Below are positions 1 through 7,951 of a stretch of DNA of 14,716 bases, one piece after another. The notes beneath the pieces were generated by a model, which searched no databases, was not told the DNA's origin, and saw only the letters and a list, made by a program, of their open reading frames with translations. The stretch is from Lachnospiraceae bacterium (lineage in GTDB: Bacteria; Bacillota; Clostridia; Lachnospirales; Lachnospiraceae): NCBI GenBank assembly GCA_003488965.1, contig DNJW01000131.1, forward strand, positions 704-15,419, given 5' to 3'. A program made the translations under genes and the position numbers. Each line of letters opens with the position of its first letter. The stretch's first letter is position 1.

Positions 1-15
1 AAGGAGGAATTTTCT

Positions 16-354
16 ATGGAAAAAAGTTTTGTTTCTAACCTGTTAATCGGTATCGGCATCAATCCATCCTACCGTGGATATCCCTACCTTACATATATCA
101 TCTGCCAAACAACAGCAAACCGTACCGAAATGTTTTTTACCTGCAAATCACTTTATCAGTCTGCTGCCGAATATTTCCATGTATCTCCTGATTCTATCCA
201 GCATAGCATACGGACACTTCTGAATGCTTATTGGAGGCAAGGAAACGGCACTTATTTTTACAGCATAACCGGCTATCCCAACTCGGGACCGCTGCCCCCT
301 AAAGAATTTATTACTGTTCTTTCAGACTATCTCCAACGAACTCATAGGCATTAA
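16..354 (+). CDS. Orphan Spo0A C-terminal-like DNA-binding protein
   Basis: A 112-residue protein that aligns by eye over its whole length with the effector domain of Spo0A, the sporulation master regulator. Shared landmarks are the GIG(I/V)P..(K/R)GY.YL start (residues 12-25), the L(Y)P/QSAA.. helix (46-53), the (S/N)x(D)S(I/V)xx(A/S)IR recognition helix (about 58-73) ending in a Trp at 73 followed by a basic residue and Gly-Asn, and the EFI..(V/L)(A/S)D.L ending (97-106). There is no receiver domain, so phosphorylation control is absent. The recognition helix differs from Spo0A: the classic VERAIRH pattern reads IQHSIRT, keeping the central Arg, so the DNA target may not be a normal 0A box. 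The start is set by a perfect AAGGAGG at 1-7, eight nucleotides upstream; the promoter is outside the window. It converges on the polysaccharide operon, and a role in regulating that operon is inference from location only. Confidence 0.8.
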   Translation: MEKSFVSNLLIGIGINPSYRGYPYLTYIICQTTANRTEMFFTCKSLYQSAAEYFHVSPDSIQHSIRTLLNAYWRQGNGTYFYSITGYPNSGPLPPKEFITVLSDYLQRTHRH

Positions 355-356
355 GA

Positions 357-407
357 TGCCGAAACGGCTGCTGCACGTATCCGTACAGCAGCCGTTCATT
401 TACGGCA
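357..407. terminator. Hairpin between convergent genes, likely bidirectional terminator
   Basis: A perfect 11-bp inverted repeat (AACGGCTGCTG at 363-373 with CAGCAGCCGTT at 386-396) fills the gap between the plus-strand regulator (stop 352-354) and the minus-strand operon (stop 400-402). Inner bases 375-377/382-384 can extend the stem past one mismatch, and outer arms TGCCG (357-361) and CGGCA (403-407) can also pair. On the plus strand a modest T-rich stretch (TTCATTT, 395-401) follows. The minus strand lacks a clear T-run, so termination there is less certain. The position between two converging stop codons is the main support for a shared terminator. Confidence 0.65.
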
Positions 408-1548
408 AAAGCCCTATTTCTTTTGCGATTCTATTCGCCGATTTTTTCCATTGAAATCTCTTAATACGCTTCTTGATTTCCTCTACCGATACATCGGAAA
501 TCTCCTGCCGGATTCCCAGACGCATTTTGTCTTTCAGCCCTTGTTTATCTCCCAGATGAAAATAGGATGCTGCCTTGCCAAGAACCTCCGGCAGCGACGC
601 CGCATCGGAAGAAATTACCATGGTACCCACTGCTATCGCTTCCAGCGGAGGCATCCCGAATCCTTCGTAAATGGAAGGAAAAATAAAGCAGTCCGCCATA
701 TGATATACGTAAGGCAAGTCGTTATCCTCAATAAACCCTGTCACAATAATTTTTCTTCTATATACATCTTCAATCCGGTTCAGGAACTCGTCCATTTTCC
801 ATCCTTTGCGCCCTGCCAGCACAAGAGGTATCTCTAACGTCTCCTCTTCCTGCAGCTCTACATATGCCTCTACCAGAAAGGGAAGATTCTTTCTCGGCTC
901 CAGCGTAGCAAGACACAGGATATACTGTTCCGGCAAATGGTATTTATGCCTGATTTCCAGACGTTTGTCTGTTTCCTCTTCCGATAACGGCACCTTTCTG
1001 CTTCCAATATAGTCCATAAATACATCAGAAATTCCGCAATAGGCAAGAATAATCTTCTCCCGTTTACAATGGAACTTCTTCATGATGCGCTTTCCCGTAA
1101 ATTCCGATATCGTAATAATCTTTCTGCTGACCAACAGCGCGTTCCGGATAGAAAGCTTAAAATACCATTCCATATGTTTTTTCATTGTTTCCGGGCAATC
1201 CCAGCATGTCAGGTCATGAACCGTATTGTATATTCCTTTATGCCGGAATAAAATAGGGCTCTGAAACGCAAGAAATAAAAAAACGTCCGCCTTTACACTG
1301 TAAAGATGAAACGGCATCAGAATCTGGGCAAAAATCAGTTTATTCTCGCCCTTCCATACTTTAACAACAACGTTTTCTCTTCCTCTGTACTTTTTAAATT
1401 CCGGATGGATTTTCCTTTTAAACATAAGAATATACGTATTTTCCCTATGCTTATCCATTTCAATAAGTTCCCTGGCTATATTCATAGCATATCGCTCTAT
1501 GCCAGAAAAATTGTCTGCCAGAGAAGTTAAATCAATTGCTACTCTCAT
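400..1548 (-). CDS. GT4 family glycosyltransferase, mannosyltransferase-like
   Basis: A 382-residue GT-B fold glycosyltransferase expected to transfer a hexose from a nucleotide sugar to a growing lipid-linked oligosaccharide at the inner face of the membrane. Visible features are the N-terminal acceptor-side loop with SGIERY (15-20), HD at 111-112, the TLEPRKN donor-phosphate motif (215-221) and the EX7E pair E295 and E303 within YEGFGMPPLE. This version of the motif is typical of the mannosyltransferase B/WbaZ-like branch of GT4, but the donor cannot be fixed from sequence. An upstream in-frame ATG at 1584 would add 12 residues. The start at 1548 is preferred because GGAG lies seven bases before it and the protein then begins with the family-typical MRVAIDLT. 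It overlaps the end of the preceding polymerase gene by 17 nt, suggesting translational coupling, and is the last gene before the terminator hairpin. Confidence 0.9.
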   Translation of the reverse strand: MRVAIDLTSLADNFSGIERYAMNIARELIEMDKHRENTYILMFKRKIHPEFKKYRGRENVVVKVWKGENKLIFAQILMPFHLYSVKADVFLFLAFQSPILFRHKGIYNTVHDLTCWDCPETMKKHMEWYFKLSIRNALLVSRKIITISEFTGKRIMKKFHCKREKIILAYCGISDVFMDYIGSRKVPLSEEETDKRLEIRHKYHLPEQYILCLATLEPRKNLPFLVEAYVELQEEETLEIPLVLAGRKGWKMDEFLNRIEDVYRRKIIVTGFIEDNDLPYVYHMADCFIFPSIYEGFGMPPLEAIAVGTMVISSDAASLPEVLGKAASYFHLGDKQGLKDKMRLGIRQEISDVSVEEIKKRIKRFQWKKSANRIAKEIGLLP

Positions 1549-3412
1549 GTCTTTTCTCCATACACTGCTTCCTAAATTTATCAAATCCTAAAAAGCCCAG
1601 ACAGCATACCAGCATAGAAACCGCCATTCCCGCTGCCCCATAAAAAATTCCCGACCGGAAATGCTCCAGCTTTACAATACTGCCGTTTTTTTCCACCATA
1701 TACCCTTTGTCTTTGCTGATATGTTCAATCCTGTCATCACCGGAGCTCTTCTCAATTCTCTCCGGATAAACGGCCTTGTCTTTTGGGATGTAAATGATAT
1801 CATCCAACTGCTCTGCCTGCCTGCCTAATTGTTCCGTCATCTGTGCCATGAACCGTCCATACTCTTCTTCCGTAATATCGCAATACAATTCCAGAATCCG
1901 GATGCGGAACCTGTCATAGTTTCTGCTGCTGTGCACGGAAGCCGGAAGAGAATATTCCATAGCGGCTGCCGCTTCCTCCGCCGTCAGCTTCCCTTCCAAT
2001 CCCGCACCGCGGATAGCCTCGTTTATAATTTCCGGCTTTTCTATCAAAAGCCGGCATTCCTCCATGATTTCTTTTAACCTCTCCTTTGTATTCCCTTCAT
2101 TAACCGCCTGTACCTCTGCACTCCAGGCATCCACATACAAAAGAGAACTCAGAGGCACCGAAACAAATTCCTTCACTGGTACCGCGGCAAGATAAATCAC
2201 GGCTATTGCGGTTCCTATTCCCGCGCAGCAGCCCCACTGCCGGAATCTTATTTTCTTTAAGGTTCCCAGAAAATTTTCTTTTTGTATACAGTCTTCCTGT
2301 TCCCCGCTGCAGACACCGAAAAGAATTTCTCCCATAAACAGCAGCGACAGATTCATAAAGGCATTGGAAATGAACTGCTCCATAATGCCATATAGCAAAA
2401 AGGAAAAGATAATAGCCAGCTCCGGCAGCCGTTCGTCCTGCTTTTTTCCTTTACTGCTCCCTGCCATGCCGCTGTACCTGGCAATCAGCATCGCATATCC
2501 TATGCAGAACAATGCGAATATCACAATACCGAAAGTCATAAAAATATAAACATAGCCGTTATCCATAATCACCCAGAAATACGGTACGTCCTTCATTCTG
2601 GCGCCAAACAGTGTAATCGGCTGATTTTTTAGAAAATAAGAGGAAAAGGACAGCCTGGCCTGCATCATGATATCCAGCTCCTGCATCAGCGGCCAATCCA
2701 AAAGAAACGGTCCCATAAAAGAAAACAGCAGGCATAAAGGCAGCGGCAGCTGGCATAATATCCGCTCCGCCCTATTCATCCTTTTTCTTTTTACTGCATA
2801 TAAATTCAACAGCAGATATAACGAGGTAACAATTCCCCCGGTATAGCTAAGGGAAAACAGAAACACCAGCAGATTCCCCGCCATCAGTCCCAGCAAATGC
2901 CGGATACCATAACGCTTTTCCAAAGTATAACATACAAAAACAACCAGTATAAAATAAGATACGTGAAATATATTTCCTGTACTGTATCCCATTCCCCAGC
3001 GGATAACCTCTGTTCCACCCTTTATATGCACATCCAGCGGATTGCTTATCATGCCGAATCCTGCCATAAATACTGTGAACGCAAAAGAACATCCATAAAT
3101 AACCAGCCCTATACGGAACAGTTTCTTTATGTTCATATCCTTTAGACCGGTTAATGCCAGCACCGTCAGCAAAGTACCCAGCCGTCCCGAATTTCTATAG
3201 GAAATAAATGCAGTAAGACACAGCAATACCATCAATGCCGCCTGTCTTATATTATATTTTGTTAAAACCAGCTTACAGCCCACGCAGATGCACGCCGCAG
3301 CGCTTAACAGATAATATAGTTTACTTCCGCTGTCAAGACCGATTCCCTTTGCAAAAACCATAAGCCCGAAAAAAAGGTAATAGGACCATTCCTTTATTTT
3401 ATTTTTTTCCAT
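1532..3412 (-). CDS. Wzy-like polysaccharide polymerase with C-terminal Wzz-like domain
   Basis: A 626-residue multi-spanning membrane protein. Residues 1-370 carry about a dozen hydrophobic segments and an extracytoplasmic-looking loop, in the style of Wzy/O-antigen polymerases; landmarks are FAKGIGL (20-26), NIFHVSYF (147-154), LLGLMAGN (173-180), SLSYTGG (187-193) and MDNGYVY (283-289). A second module follows: a TM segment (about 394-412), a hydrophilic region (413-586) and a closing TM (about 588-608) with a short basic tail. The hydrophilic part resembles Wzz/CpsC chain-length regulators in order of elements: helical stretch, KPEIINEAI then a G-L-(E)-(G)-K-L-T-A-E-E step (459-480), and a strand of alternating hydrophobics (503-510). 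The protein would polymerise lipid-linked repeats outside the membrane and may set chain length in cis; this is inference. It is paralogous to the 524-aa protein at 12867-14441. AAGGA seven bases before the ATG supports the start; the gene lies 33 nt after ugd. Confidence 0.8.
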   Translation of the reverse strand: MEKNKIKEWSYYLFFGLMVFAKGIGLDSGSKLYYLLSAAACICVGCKLVLTKYNIRQAALMVLLCLTAFISYRNSGRLGTLLTVLALTGLKDMNIKKLFRIGLVIYGCSFAFTVFMAGFGMISNPLDVHIKGGTEVIRWGMGYSTGNIFHVSYFILVVFVCYTLEKRYGIRHLLGLMAGNLLVFLFSLSYTGGIVTSLYLLLNLYAVKRKRMNRAERILCQLPLPLCLLFSFMGPFLLDWPLMQELDIMMQARLSFSSYFLKNQPITLFGARMKDVPYFWVIMDNGYVYIFMTFGIVIFALFCIGYAMLIARYSGMAGSSKGKKQDERLPELAIIFSFLLYGIMEQFISNAFMNLSLLFMGEILFGVCSGEQEDCIQKENFLGTLKKIRFRQWGCCAGIGTAIAVIYLAAVPVKEFVSVPLSSLLYVDAWSAEVQAVNEGNTKERLKEIMEECRLLIEKPEIINEAIRGAGLEGKLTAEEAAAAMEYSLPASVHSSRNYDRFRIRILELYCDITEEEYGRFMAQMTEQLGRQAEQLDDIIYIPKDKAVYPERIEKSSGDDRIEHISKDKGYMVEKNGSIVKLEHFRSGIFYGAAGMAVSMLVCCLGFLGFDKFRKQCMEKRHESSN

Positions 3413-3445
3413 TTCTTATTCCTTGCAGCTTTCACGGCACTAAAT

Positions 3446-4759
3446 CTATTGTCTCCCAATACTATAATATTCTACATCCTTTTCCTTCATTTCCTTCACA
3501 TCATATACATTTCTCCCATCATATACCAAAGGAGTCTGCATCAGTTCCTTATAGCTCTGTGCCGGAACCTCTTTAATTTCCTTCCATTCCGTAAAAATAA
3601 AACAAATATTAGCCCCCTTCAGCGCGTCCTCCGGTTTGCTGACATAGGTGATTTTTCCTTTGCCCACAGTTCCTTCCGGAAATCTTTTCTTAAAATTGTC
3701 CGCCGCCACCGGGTCATAGGCATAAACCTCTGCCCCGTTTTTTAACAGCAATTCCACATTGTCAATAGCAGGCGCCTCCCGCAAATCATCCGTCCCCGGC
3801 TTAAACGCCAGACCCAGCACAGCCGCTTTCAGTCCCTGGAACGTAATCATCCTGTCGCTGGCCTTCTGGAACAGTCTTGTTTTCTGTCTGGCATTGACTG
3901 CCACTGCCGCTTCTACCGTCTCCAAATGATAGCCTGCTTTTTCCGCAAGAAATTTCAAAGCCTTTGTATCTTTAGGAAAGCAGCTGCCGCCATATCCGAT
4001 TCCCGCTTTTAGGAAATTAGCGCCGATTCTGGCATCATAGCTCATTCCCTTTGCCACATCTTCAATGTCGGCTCCCACCAGCTCGCAAAGATTGGCAATA
4101 TCGTTCATATAAGATATTTTCAAAGCCAGAAAATCATTGCTGGCATATTTTATCATCTCCGCACTCCTGCGGCTGACCGATACCACCGGAAGATGAAAGG
4201 GCTCATATATTTTCATCAGCAGCTCCTCTGCCTCTTTGCTTTCCGTACCGATAATAATTCTTGCCGCATGCAATGTATCATGCACCGCCGAACCCTGTGC
4301 CAGAAATTCCGGATTAGAAGCCACCTCCACTTTTACATCGTGAATCAGGAAATCCTTGATAAACTGTTCTACCTTATCATTGGTTCCCACCGGCACCGTA
4401 GACTTGACCACTACCAAGCAGTCCTTTTCCAGTGATTCCGCAATCTGTCTTGACACAGTGGCAATATAATTCAGATTGGCAGAACCGTCAGGCTGCTCGG
4501 GAGTTCCCACCCCGATGAAAATGGCATCCGCATCCTTATAGGCATCTTTGTAATCCACCGTATAATGAAGCCTGCCTGCCCCGTTGTTTTTCTTCATCAG
4601 TTCTTCCAGACCTTCTTCATAAATAGGGGAAATGCCGGACTCCATTAATTTGACCTTATTCTCGTCCACATCCACGCAAGTAACATCATGTCCCACTTCT
4701 GCAAAACATACACCCGCTACCAATCCTACATATCCTGTTCCTGCTACTACCAGCTTCAT
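3446..4759 (-). CDS. ugd: UDP-glucose 6-dehydrogenase
   Basis: A 437-residue cytoplasmic enzyme that oxidises UDP-glucose to UDP-glucuronate with two NAD+. It has the complete family set: N-terminal Rossmann GTGYVG (7-12), the acidic end of the second strand at D30/D32, the GVGTP loop (83-87), STVPVGT (120-126), NPEFL (149-153), K204 and N208 in the central helix, and the catalytic cysteine C260 in GGSCFPKD. A C-terminal UDP-binding domain follows (LGLAFKPGTDDLRE). Length is normal for the TuaD/Ugd/HasB family. An in-frame ATG at 4810 would add 17 residues, but AAGGAG eight bases before 4759 and the immediate start of the Rossmann strand favour the shorter form. It sits between the GT2 gene (51-nt gap) and the fused polymerase (33-nt gap). 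Its presence suggests glucuronate or a derived sugar in the polymer. No obvious defect is seen. Confidence 0.96.
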   Translation of the reverse strand: MKLVVAGTGYVGLVAGVCFAEVGHDVTCVDVDENKVKLMESGISPIYEEGLEELMKKNNGAGRLHYTVDYKDAYKDADAIFIGVGTPEQPDGSANLNYIATVSRQIAESLEKDCLVVVKSTVPVGTNDKVEQFIKDFLIHDVKVEVASNPEFLAQGSAVHDTLHAARIIIGTESKEAEELLMKIYEPFHLPVVSVSRRSAEMIKYASNDFLALKISYMNDIANLCELVGADIEDVAKGMSYDARIGANFLKAGIGYGGSCFPKDTKALKFLAEKAGYHLETVEAAVAVNARQKTRLFQKASDRMITFQGLKAAVLGLAFKPGTDDLREAPAIDNVELLLKNGAEVYAYDPVAADNFKKRFPEGTVGKGKITYVSKPEDALKGANICFIFTEWKEIKEVPAQSYKELMQTPLVYDGRNVYDVKEMKEKDVEYYSIGRQ

Positions 4760-4810
4760 CTCTTTTTCTCCTTTACTCTTTTCCCATTCGTTTTTCTTTA
4801 AAAAAATCAA

Positions 4811-5743
4811 TCAGCACAATTTTTTCTTCCAGCGCCTATAAACCGCCATTCCCGGAACATAAGCCAGATAAAACAATATCTTCGAATCCAGCTCTCCTGC
4901 CGCCTCCCCAAAGCCAATTCCTGCAAATCTAGAATAAACAGCATACAGCAAAGTCATTTTAACCCTTGTTTTCAGACATACTCTTTTATCATTCATAAAC
5001 AGTCTGGAGCGGAGCATCATTCCCCTGGGAGAATATATCTTCATGGCTCTTCCTGTTCTGGTAAGCCCGCCTTCCAAATAGTCGCAAATGTAAATCCCTT
5101 TATTAATGTGCACCATGTCATATTTTTGCGACATTACAATCCAGACTGCGTCCTCCGGCATAAACCTTTCGCCGGGATACTCCTGGAAAGGAAATTCCCG
5201 CAGTATGGAGGTGTAAAACACTTCTGCCTTATCCCCTCCTATATTTCCGTTAATTCTTGTTTCCACATAATTGCTGATATATTCATCCTTCGGAAAATAT
5301 GCGGTATTCACTCTTCCGTCCGAATAATGACGTAAAAAACAATAACCGCAAAGTTTTTTTTCTTTTTTCTGTCCTTTGTACTTTTCCGCATAAGCCAGAA
5401 CGGTTTCCACTGCGTCCTTTGTCAGATAATCGTCGCTGTCTACGATGAATGTCAGTTCCTGTTCTATCTTACGGATTCCGGCGTTTAGAGCCGTATGCTT
5501 TCCCCCGTTCTCCTTCCTGATAAATCCAATCCGGATCTCCCCCAGCTCCATCCATTCCCTTACCAGAGTTTCTGTCCCGTCCGTACTCCCGTCGTCTACC
5601 ACCAGCCAGAAAAAATCTTTGCAGCTCTGTTCCTTCAAGCTGGCATAAAGTCTCTTCATCGTCTCTTTTCTATTATAAGCCGGAGTAAGAATTGCCAGCC
5701 TTGTCCCAGACGCTTCTTGCATTCTCTCAGTCCCTTCTTTCAT
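4811..5743 (-). CDS. GT2 family glycosyltransferase
   Basis: A 310-residue GT-A fold inverting glycosyltransferase. The N-terminal domain has the family core: LTPAYNR (19-25), DDGSTDGT (50-57) for nucleotide binding, ENGGKHTALN (78-87) and the metal-binding DSDD (102-105). PED at 196-198 followed by Val-Trp fits the usual catalytic-base region. The C-terminal part has no long membrane helix, so it is probably membrane-associated rather than integral. Donor and acceptor cannot be deduced. Two starts are possible: ATG at 5743 has GGAG four bases upstream and overlaps the preceding gene by 17 nt, while ATG at 5722 (residue 8) has AAGGG nine bases upstream and no overlap. The protein core is the same either way. 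It follows two overlapping GT4 genes, so the three enzymes probably act on the same repeat unit. Confidence 0.9.
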   Translation of the reverse strand: MKEGTERMQEASGTRLAILTPAYNRKETMKRLYASLKEQSCKDFFWLVVDDGSTDGTETLVREWMELGEIRIGFIRKENGGKHTALNAGIRKIEQELTFIVDSDDYLTKDAVETVLAYAEKYKGQKKEKKLCGYCFLRHYSDGRVNTAYFPKDEYISNYVETRINGNIGGDKAEVFYTSILREFPFQEYPGERFMPEDAVWIVMSQKYDMVHINKGIYICDYLEGGLTRTGRAMKIYSPRGMMLRSRLFMNDKRVCLKTRVKMTLLYAVYSRFAGIGFGEAAGELDSKILFYLAYVPGMAVYRRWKKKLC

Positions 5744-6878
5744 ACCGCTCCAATATTTTCATTACACTGGCATAATATTTATCAAACTGAAAATCCTTCT
5801 TCACATGCTCATATGCCTTCCGTCCCATAGCCGTCAGTTTTTCCTTATCACTGATTACCAGTTCTATTTTCCGGCTCAGGTCTTCGACGCTTTTATCCTG
5901 AAAAATATATCCGGTTTCTCCCGGAATAATATAGCTTGCTGTTCCGTTGTCCGTTCCCCCGATGGCAGGAACAGAAAAAGCCATCGCCTCCAAATGGCTG
6001 ACCGCCCCCGGTTCCCCGGTGCTTGGAATCACAAATAAATCCGCTTTTTTATATTCTTCCTGTATCTGTTTTTGATTCAGGTTCGTATATAGGCTGACCG
6101 TTCCCTCCAAAGAATGCTCCCTGAGGTATTTTTTCACCCGGCCATAATATTCTTTATGAAAATCATTGGAAAGCTCCCCCGCAATGTTCAAACGAATATC
6201 CGGATATTTATCTATAAGCGACTCCACCGCTTGAATTAACAGAAAATGGTTTTTCCTCTCCTGGTACTTTCCCACGGCAAAAATATGAATCTTTCCTCCT
6301 TGAAAATACTCTTTTTCCTCCGGGGATACCTGAGGCTCCATCAGATAAGGAGCAAAAAAAGCATTTTTATCCCTGACCTTCCCCTTTGTTTCCGTACCGA
6401 TTACCATAGAAGGTGTAAGGCGCAAGGCAGGAGTCAGTTTTCTTACAATCCTATGGGGCAAATCCGTTTTCGGCGCTTCTCCCCATACCGGATTCATCAT
6501 GTAGAGACATGCCGGTATGTGATAATGTTTACACAGTGCATTGGTACAAATGGAATACAAGGAACGTTCCCGCATAATCACAATATCCGGCCTGAACTCT
6601 TTCATCTGCCTCGCCAGCCGGAAAATCGGCGGAAATCCGCATTTTATCTTCAAATCAATGGCCGCCGGATTATGCCTCGCCAATATATGAACATAAACAT
6701 AATCAATCATGCGGTAAAGCCTGGAATATCCGATTACAACAGGCCTGATATTGGTATAATCTTCTATTTTTCCTGCATACTGGCTGCAGAACAGCACTTC
6801 GTCCCCATGCTCCTGCCATCCCTTTACAATGGCGTTCTGATTCGTATGATATCTATGGGACATATACATGACTCTCAT
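5727..6878 (-). CDS. GT4 family glycosyltransferase
   Basis: A 383-residue GT-B glycosyltransferase. The C-terminal domain is clear: VGKYQERKN (202-210) matches the donor-phosphate loop, and E289 and E297 form the EX7E pair in GEPGAVSHLEAM, followed by PAIGGTDNG and the G-(E/V)-T/N-G element (320-323). The N-terminal domain starts with MRVMYMSHRYHTNQN and is less conserved, as is usual for the acceptor half; the usual glycine-rich loop near residue 15 is not obvious. The sugar specificity is unknown. The gene starts by an ATGA overlap with the preceding GT4 gene (four nucleotides, 6875-6878) and has AGGGA just upstream. Its 3' end overlaps or abuts the GT2 gene. This close packing suggests a co-translated set of enzymes. 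Confidence 0.9.
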   Translation of the reverse strand: MRVMYMSHRYHTNQNAIVKGWQEHGDEVLFCSQYAGKIEDYTNIRPVVIGYSRLYRMIDYVYVHILARHNPAAIDLKIKCGFPPIFRLARQMKEFRPDIVIMRERSLYSICTNALCKHYHIPACLYMMNPVWGEAPKTDLPHRIVRKLTPALRLTPSMVIGTETKGKVRDKNAFFAPYLMEPQVSPEEKEYFQGGKIHIFAVGKYQERKNHFLLIQAVESLIDKYPDIRLNIAGELSNDFHKEYYGRVKKYLREHSLEGTVSLYTNLNQKQIQEEYKKADLFVIPSTGEPGAVSHLEAMAFSVPAIGGTDNGTASYIIPGETGYIFQDKSVEDLSRKIELVISDKEKLTAMGRKAYEHVKKDFQFDKYYASVMKILERYERRD

Positions 6879-7951
6879 AAATTCCCTGCTCCTTCCGCCG
6901 CCCGCAGCATAAGATCCGCAATTTTTCCAATAGAATATTCATCCCGTATCCGGGCGGCATTGGCTGACATCCTGGCAGCCAGCTCTTCATCTCCTGCCAG
7001 ACGGCCCATGGCATCCGCCATCGCCTCCGCATCGCCCACAGGCACCAGCAGACCGTTTACTCCCGGCTCGATATACATCCGGCAGCCCCCAATCGGGCAG
7101 TCCGTAGCGATTACGGGAAGCCCTAATGCCAGCGCTTCTACCATGGAATTGGAAATCCCTTCATAATTGGAAGAAAGAACAAATATACTGCTTTCCCTTA
7201 TCTCCATATCCACCCGTTTGGAAAAACCATGGAAAACTACCTTCCGGCCAATCCCCAGTTCTTCCGCATATTCCTTCAATTCCTTTTCCAGCGGTCCCTT
7301 TCCGAAAAAATGGAGGGTATAACCGTCATACCGTTTTTCGAAAATCGAAAATGCTTCTATTAACATACGCTGGTTTTTCACCGGCTGCAGCCTTCCTGCC
7401 GTTACAATTTCTTTTTTTCTTTTCCCGTTATATACCCCCGCCAGCTCATCGGACACCGGATTGCCAATGACACAGGCTTTCTTTTGCAGGCTTTTGGGAA
7501 AACACTTCACTCCGTCCTCCGTCTGACAGACCAGACATTTGGCAAAGCGGTAAAAAAAATTCCGATACGGCTTGTGGTCGCATGTCTGTGGGTCCGTTCT
7601 TTCCGATACGAGCATATTCCGCTTCATGAACAGCGTGGAAAGTACAACAAAGCCTGTACCGATTGTGCTGAAAGAAAAAATCAGGCATCCTTTATTTTGT
7701 CTAAAATATTGTCTCATGCGGATGAGCCGCTGCAGCCGTACCGCAAGGCTTCCTTTGGAAGGCATTGCCGCACTATATGTTTCTACCCGATTATCCAAAG
7801 GATAGGCATATTCATTTCCGGCAAAGGTCAGGATTCCCACTCCAATCCCTCTCCTCACATATTCGTTTGCCAATAGTGTAATTACCTTTTCCGTGCCGCC
7901 GCCCGCCATATCCGGCACTACAAAAACAATTTTCAAATCAGCCTTTTTCAT
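6875..7951 (-). CDS. GT4 family glycosyltransferase, GalNAc-transferase-like
   Basis: A 358-residue GT-B glycosyltransferase. The N-terminus has the glycine-rich acceptor loop MAGGGTEKV (15-23), and NPVSDE at 164-169 marks the linker between domains. The C-terminal domain shows AGRLQPVKNQ (185-194), FGKGPLE (216-222), the EX7E pair E264 and E272 in YEGISNSMVEA, and LPVIATDCPIGG (278-289). This combination is common in the GT4 branch that includes PglA/PglH-type N-acetylhexosamine transferases, so a HexNAc donor is a reasonable but unproven guess. Its start codon overlaps the stop of the ABC transporter gene by four nucleotides (ATGA, 7948-7951), and its own stop overlaps the next gene the same way. 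The link to a PglK-like flippase fits assembly of the lipid-linked oligosaccharide that this flippase would move. Confidence 0.9.
   Translation of the reverse strand: MKKADLKIVFVVPDMAGGGTEKVITLLANEYVRRGIGVGILTFAGNEYAYPLDNRVETYSAAMPSKGSLAVRLQRLIRMRQYFRQNKGCLIFSFSTIGTGFVVLSTLFMKRNMLVSERTDPQTCDHKPYRNFFYRFAKCLVCQTEDGVKCFPKSLQKKACVIGNPVSDELAGVYNGKRKKEIVTAGRLQPVKNQRMLIEAFSIFEKRYDGYTLHFFGKGPLEKELKEYAEELGIGRKVVFHGFSKRVDMEIRESSIFVLSSNYEGISNSMVEALALGLPVIATDCPIGGCRMYIEPGVNGLLVPVGDAEAMADAMGRLAGDEELAARMSANAARIRDEYSIGKIADLMLRAAEGAGNL

Noticed and set aside
4760..4810. 51-nt gap before ugd considered as an internal promoter
   Set aside because: It is purine-rich on the coding strand, but no convincing -35/-10 pair with proper spacing is visible; it mainly provides the ribosome binding site.
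6246..7166. A 306-codon plus-strand open frame
   Set aside because: It lies antisense across the junction of two clear GT4 genes. Its translation shows no domain and is low-complexity in places, as expected for the complement of coding sequence.
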